Source: an uncultured Alphaproteobacteria bacterium (GTDB lineage: Bacteria; Pseudomonadota; Alphaproteobacteria; Sneathiellales; Sneathiellaceae). From it: a stretch of 6,202 bases of DNA. A program made the position numbers and the translations under genes. Below the pieces are notes generated by a model. That model was not told the origin of the DNA. It worked only from the letters and a program-made list of their open reading frames with translations, and did not search any database. This document shows, one piece after another, positions 5,797 to 6,202 of the stretch (position 1 is its first letter; each line of letters starts with the position of its first letter). The stretch lies in assembly GCA_937910835.1 (NCBI GenBank), contig CALEMG010000126.1, positions 1 through 6,202 on the forward strand. Reading direction: 5' to 3'.

Positions 5797-5834
5797 AAAG
5801 GAAGAGGGTTATGATGCGCTAATCCGTCCCCTTC
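5795..5834 (-). terminator. Possible intrinsic terminator for the WecE-like gene
   Basis: On the minus strand the arms GAAGGGG (5834-5828) and CCCTCTTC (5808-5801) can pair with one bulged base around a 19-base loop, followed directly by CTTTTT (5800-5795). It lies just after the WecE-like stop, partly over the other gene's stop codon. The long loop and short T-run make it weak. On the plus strand there is no T-run after the stem. Confidence 0.35.
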
Positions 5835-5841
5835 TACCTAC

Positions 5842-6202
5842 CTATGATCCAAAAAAAGAGAAGACAGCGGATATAACTTTCTCCTGCTCGTCATCAGATA
5901 ATCCCGCATAGAGTGGCAGCCTTACAAGTCTGTCGGATGTGCTTTCCGTATGGCACAAATCCCCATGTGACCGCCCTATCTTTTTACCCATCGGAGAATT
6001 ATGCAACGGGACATAGTGAAAATACGCATGAATGCCTCGCGCTGCCATAAAAGAAATAAAGTCCGTGCGACGATCAATGTCTGGCAGTAACAAATAAAAC
6101 ATATGGGCGTTATGGCTACATGACTGCGGAACTGTTGGCAGGCCGACCAGCTCTCCATCCCCCACCTCCTGAACTGCATCGTAATAGCGATTCCAGATTC
6201 TA
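5842..6202 (-). CDS. wecE: WecE/RffA-type dTDP-4-amino-4,6-dideoxygalactose transaminase, C-terminal part
   Basis: The last 119 codons of a second DegT/StrS-family aminotransferase are present; the rest, including the PLP lysine, lies beyond the right edge, and the frame is open to the edge. The segment NAHMFYLLLPDID followed by FHYVPLHNSPMG, then TESTSDRLVRLPLYAGLS, is the characteristic C-terminal domain of WecE/RffA enzymes (full length about 375-390). WecE converts dTDP-4-keto-6-deoxyglucose plus glutamate to dTDP-4-amino-4,6-dideoxygalactose (Fuc4N), a building block of enterobacterial common antigen and of O-antigens. In an alphaproteobacterium this points to a surface polysaccharide or lipopolysaccharide. 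GTG at 6165 is not taken as the start because upstream codons keep matching the family (WNRYYDAVQE). It converges with the divergent aminotransferase, so the two are not one operon. Exact sugar specificity is inferred. Confidence 0.88.
   Translation of the reverse strand, partial: RIWNRYYDAVQEVGDGELVGLPTVPQSCSHNAHMFYLLLPDIDRRTDFISFMAARGIHAYFHYVPLHNSPMGKKIGRSHGDLCHTESTSDRLVRLPLYAGLSDDEQEKVISAVFSFFGS

Noticed and set aside
5842..6165. Reading the right-end gene as a complete 107-residue protein starting at GTG 6165
   Set aside because: The frame stays open to the window edge and the upstream codons keep matching WecE-type sequences, so it is the C-terminus of a longer enzyme.
1..6202. CRISPR arrays, tRNA or rRNA genes, insertion sequences, toxin-antitoxin or phage-defence genes
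   Set aside because: No regularly spaced repeats, cloverleaf-like segments, transposase motifs, terminal repeats or defence-type domains were seen on either strand.

Overview
The window looks like chromosomal or large-replicon DNA from an alphaproteobacterium, most likely of the rhizobial type (Hyphomicrobiales). The basis is the GlpR and GlpD proteins, which resemble the rhizobial glpR-glpD pair as remembered from family knowledge; no search was run. Coding regions look moderate in G+C (by eye) and the gaps between genes are AT-rich.

Layout, left to right. (1) Positions 1-921, minus strand: the end of a tungstate-type ABC transporter cassette. It has an intact TupB-like permease and, overlapping it by 7 bases, a TupC-like ATPase that stops after 69 codons, just past its Walker A motif; it looks broken. 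No TupA-like binding protein lies upstream of the permease. (2) Positions 922-1151: divergent promoter region. (3) Positions 1152-3563, plus strand: glpR (DeoR-family repressor) followed by glpD (aerobic glycerol-3-phosphate dehydrogenase). A clear inverted repeat sits in the gap between them and is the best candidate for a GlpR operator. (4) Positions 3523-4425, minus strand: an EamA/DMT-family exporter whose 3' end overlaps the 3' end of glpD by 41 bases. (5) Positions 4426-4722: a 297-base AT-rich divergent region with a good -10 box, two long perfect inverted repeats, a 10-bp palindrome and smaller repeats. (6) Positions 4723-5796, plus strand: an unusual DegT/DnrJ/EryC1/StrS-fold PLP aminotransferase. 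(7) Positions 5842-6202, minus strand: the C-terminal third of a second sugar aminotransferase, of the WecE/RffA type, running off the right edge.

How the genes work together. glpR-glpD is a self-contained module for oxidising glycerol 3-phosphate into the respiratory chain under local repressor control. The two convergent sugar aminotransferases suggest that the right side is the edge of a surface-polysaccharide (amino-sugar) locus. The left transporter seems to be decaying or incomplete. I see no RNA gene, CRISPR array, insertion sequence or clearly new multi-gene system. The features most worth a second look are the structured region 4457-4674, the divergent aminotransferase it precedes, and the truncated ATPase.
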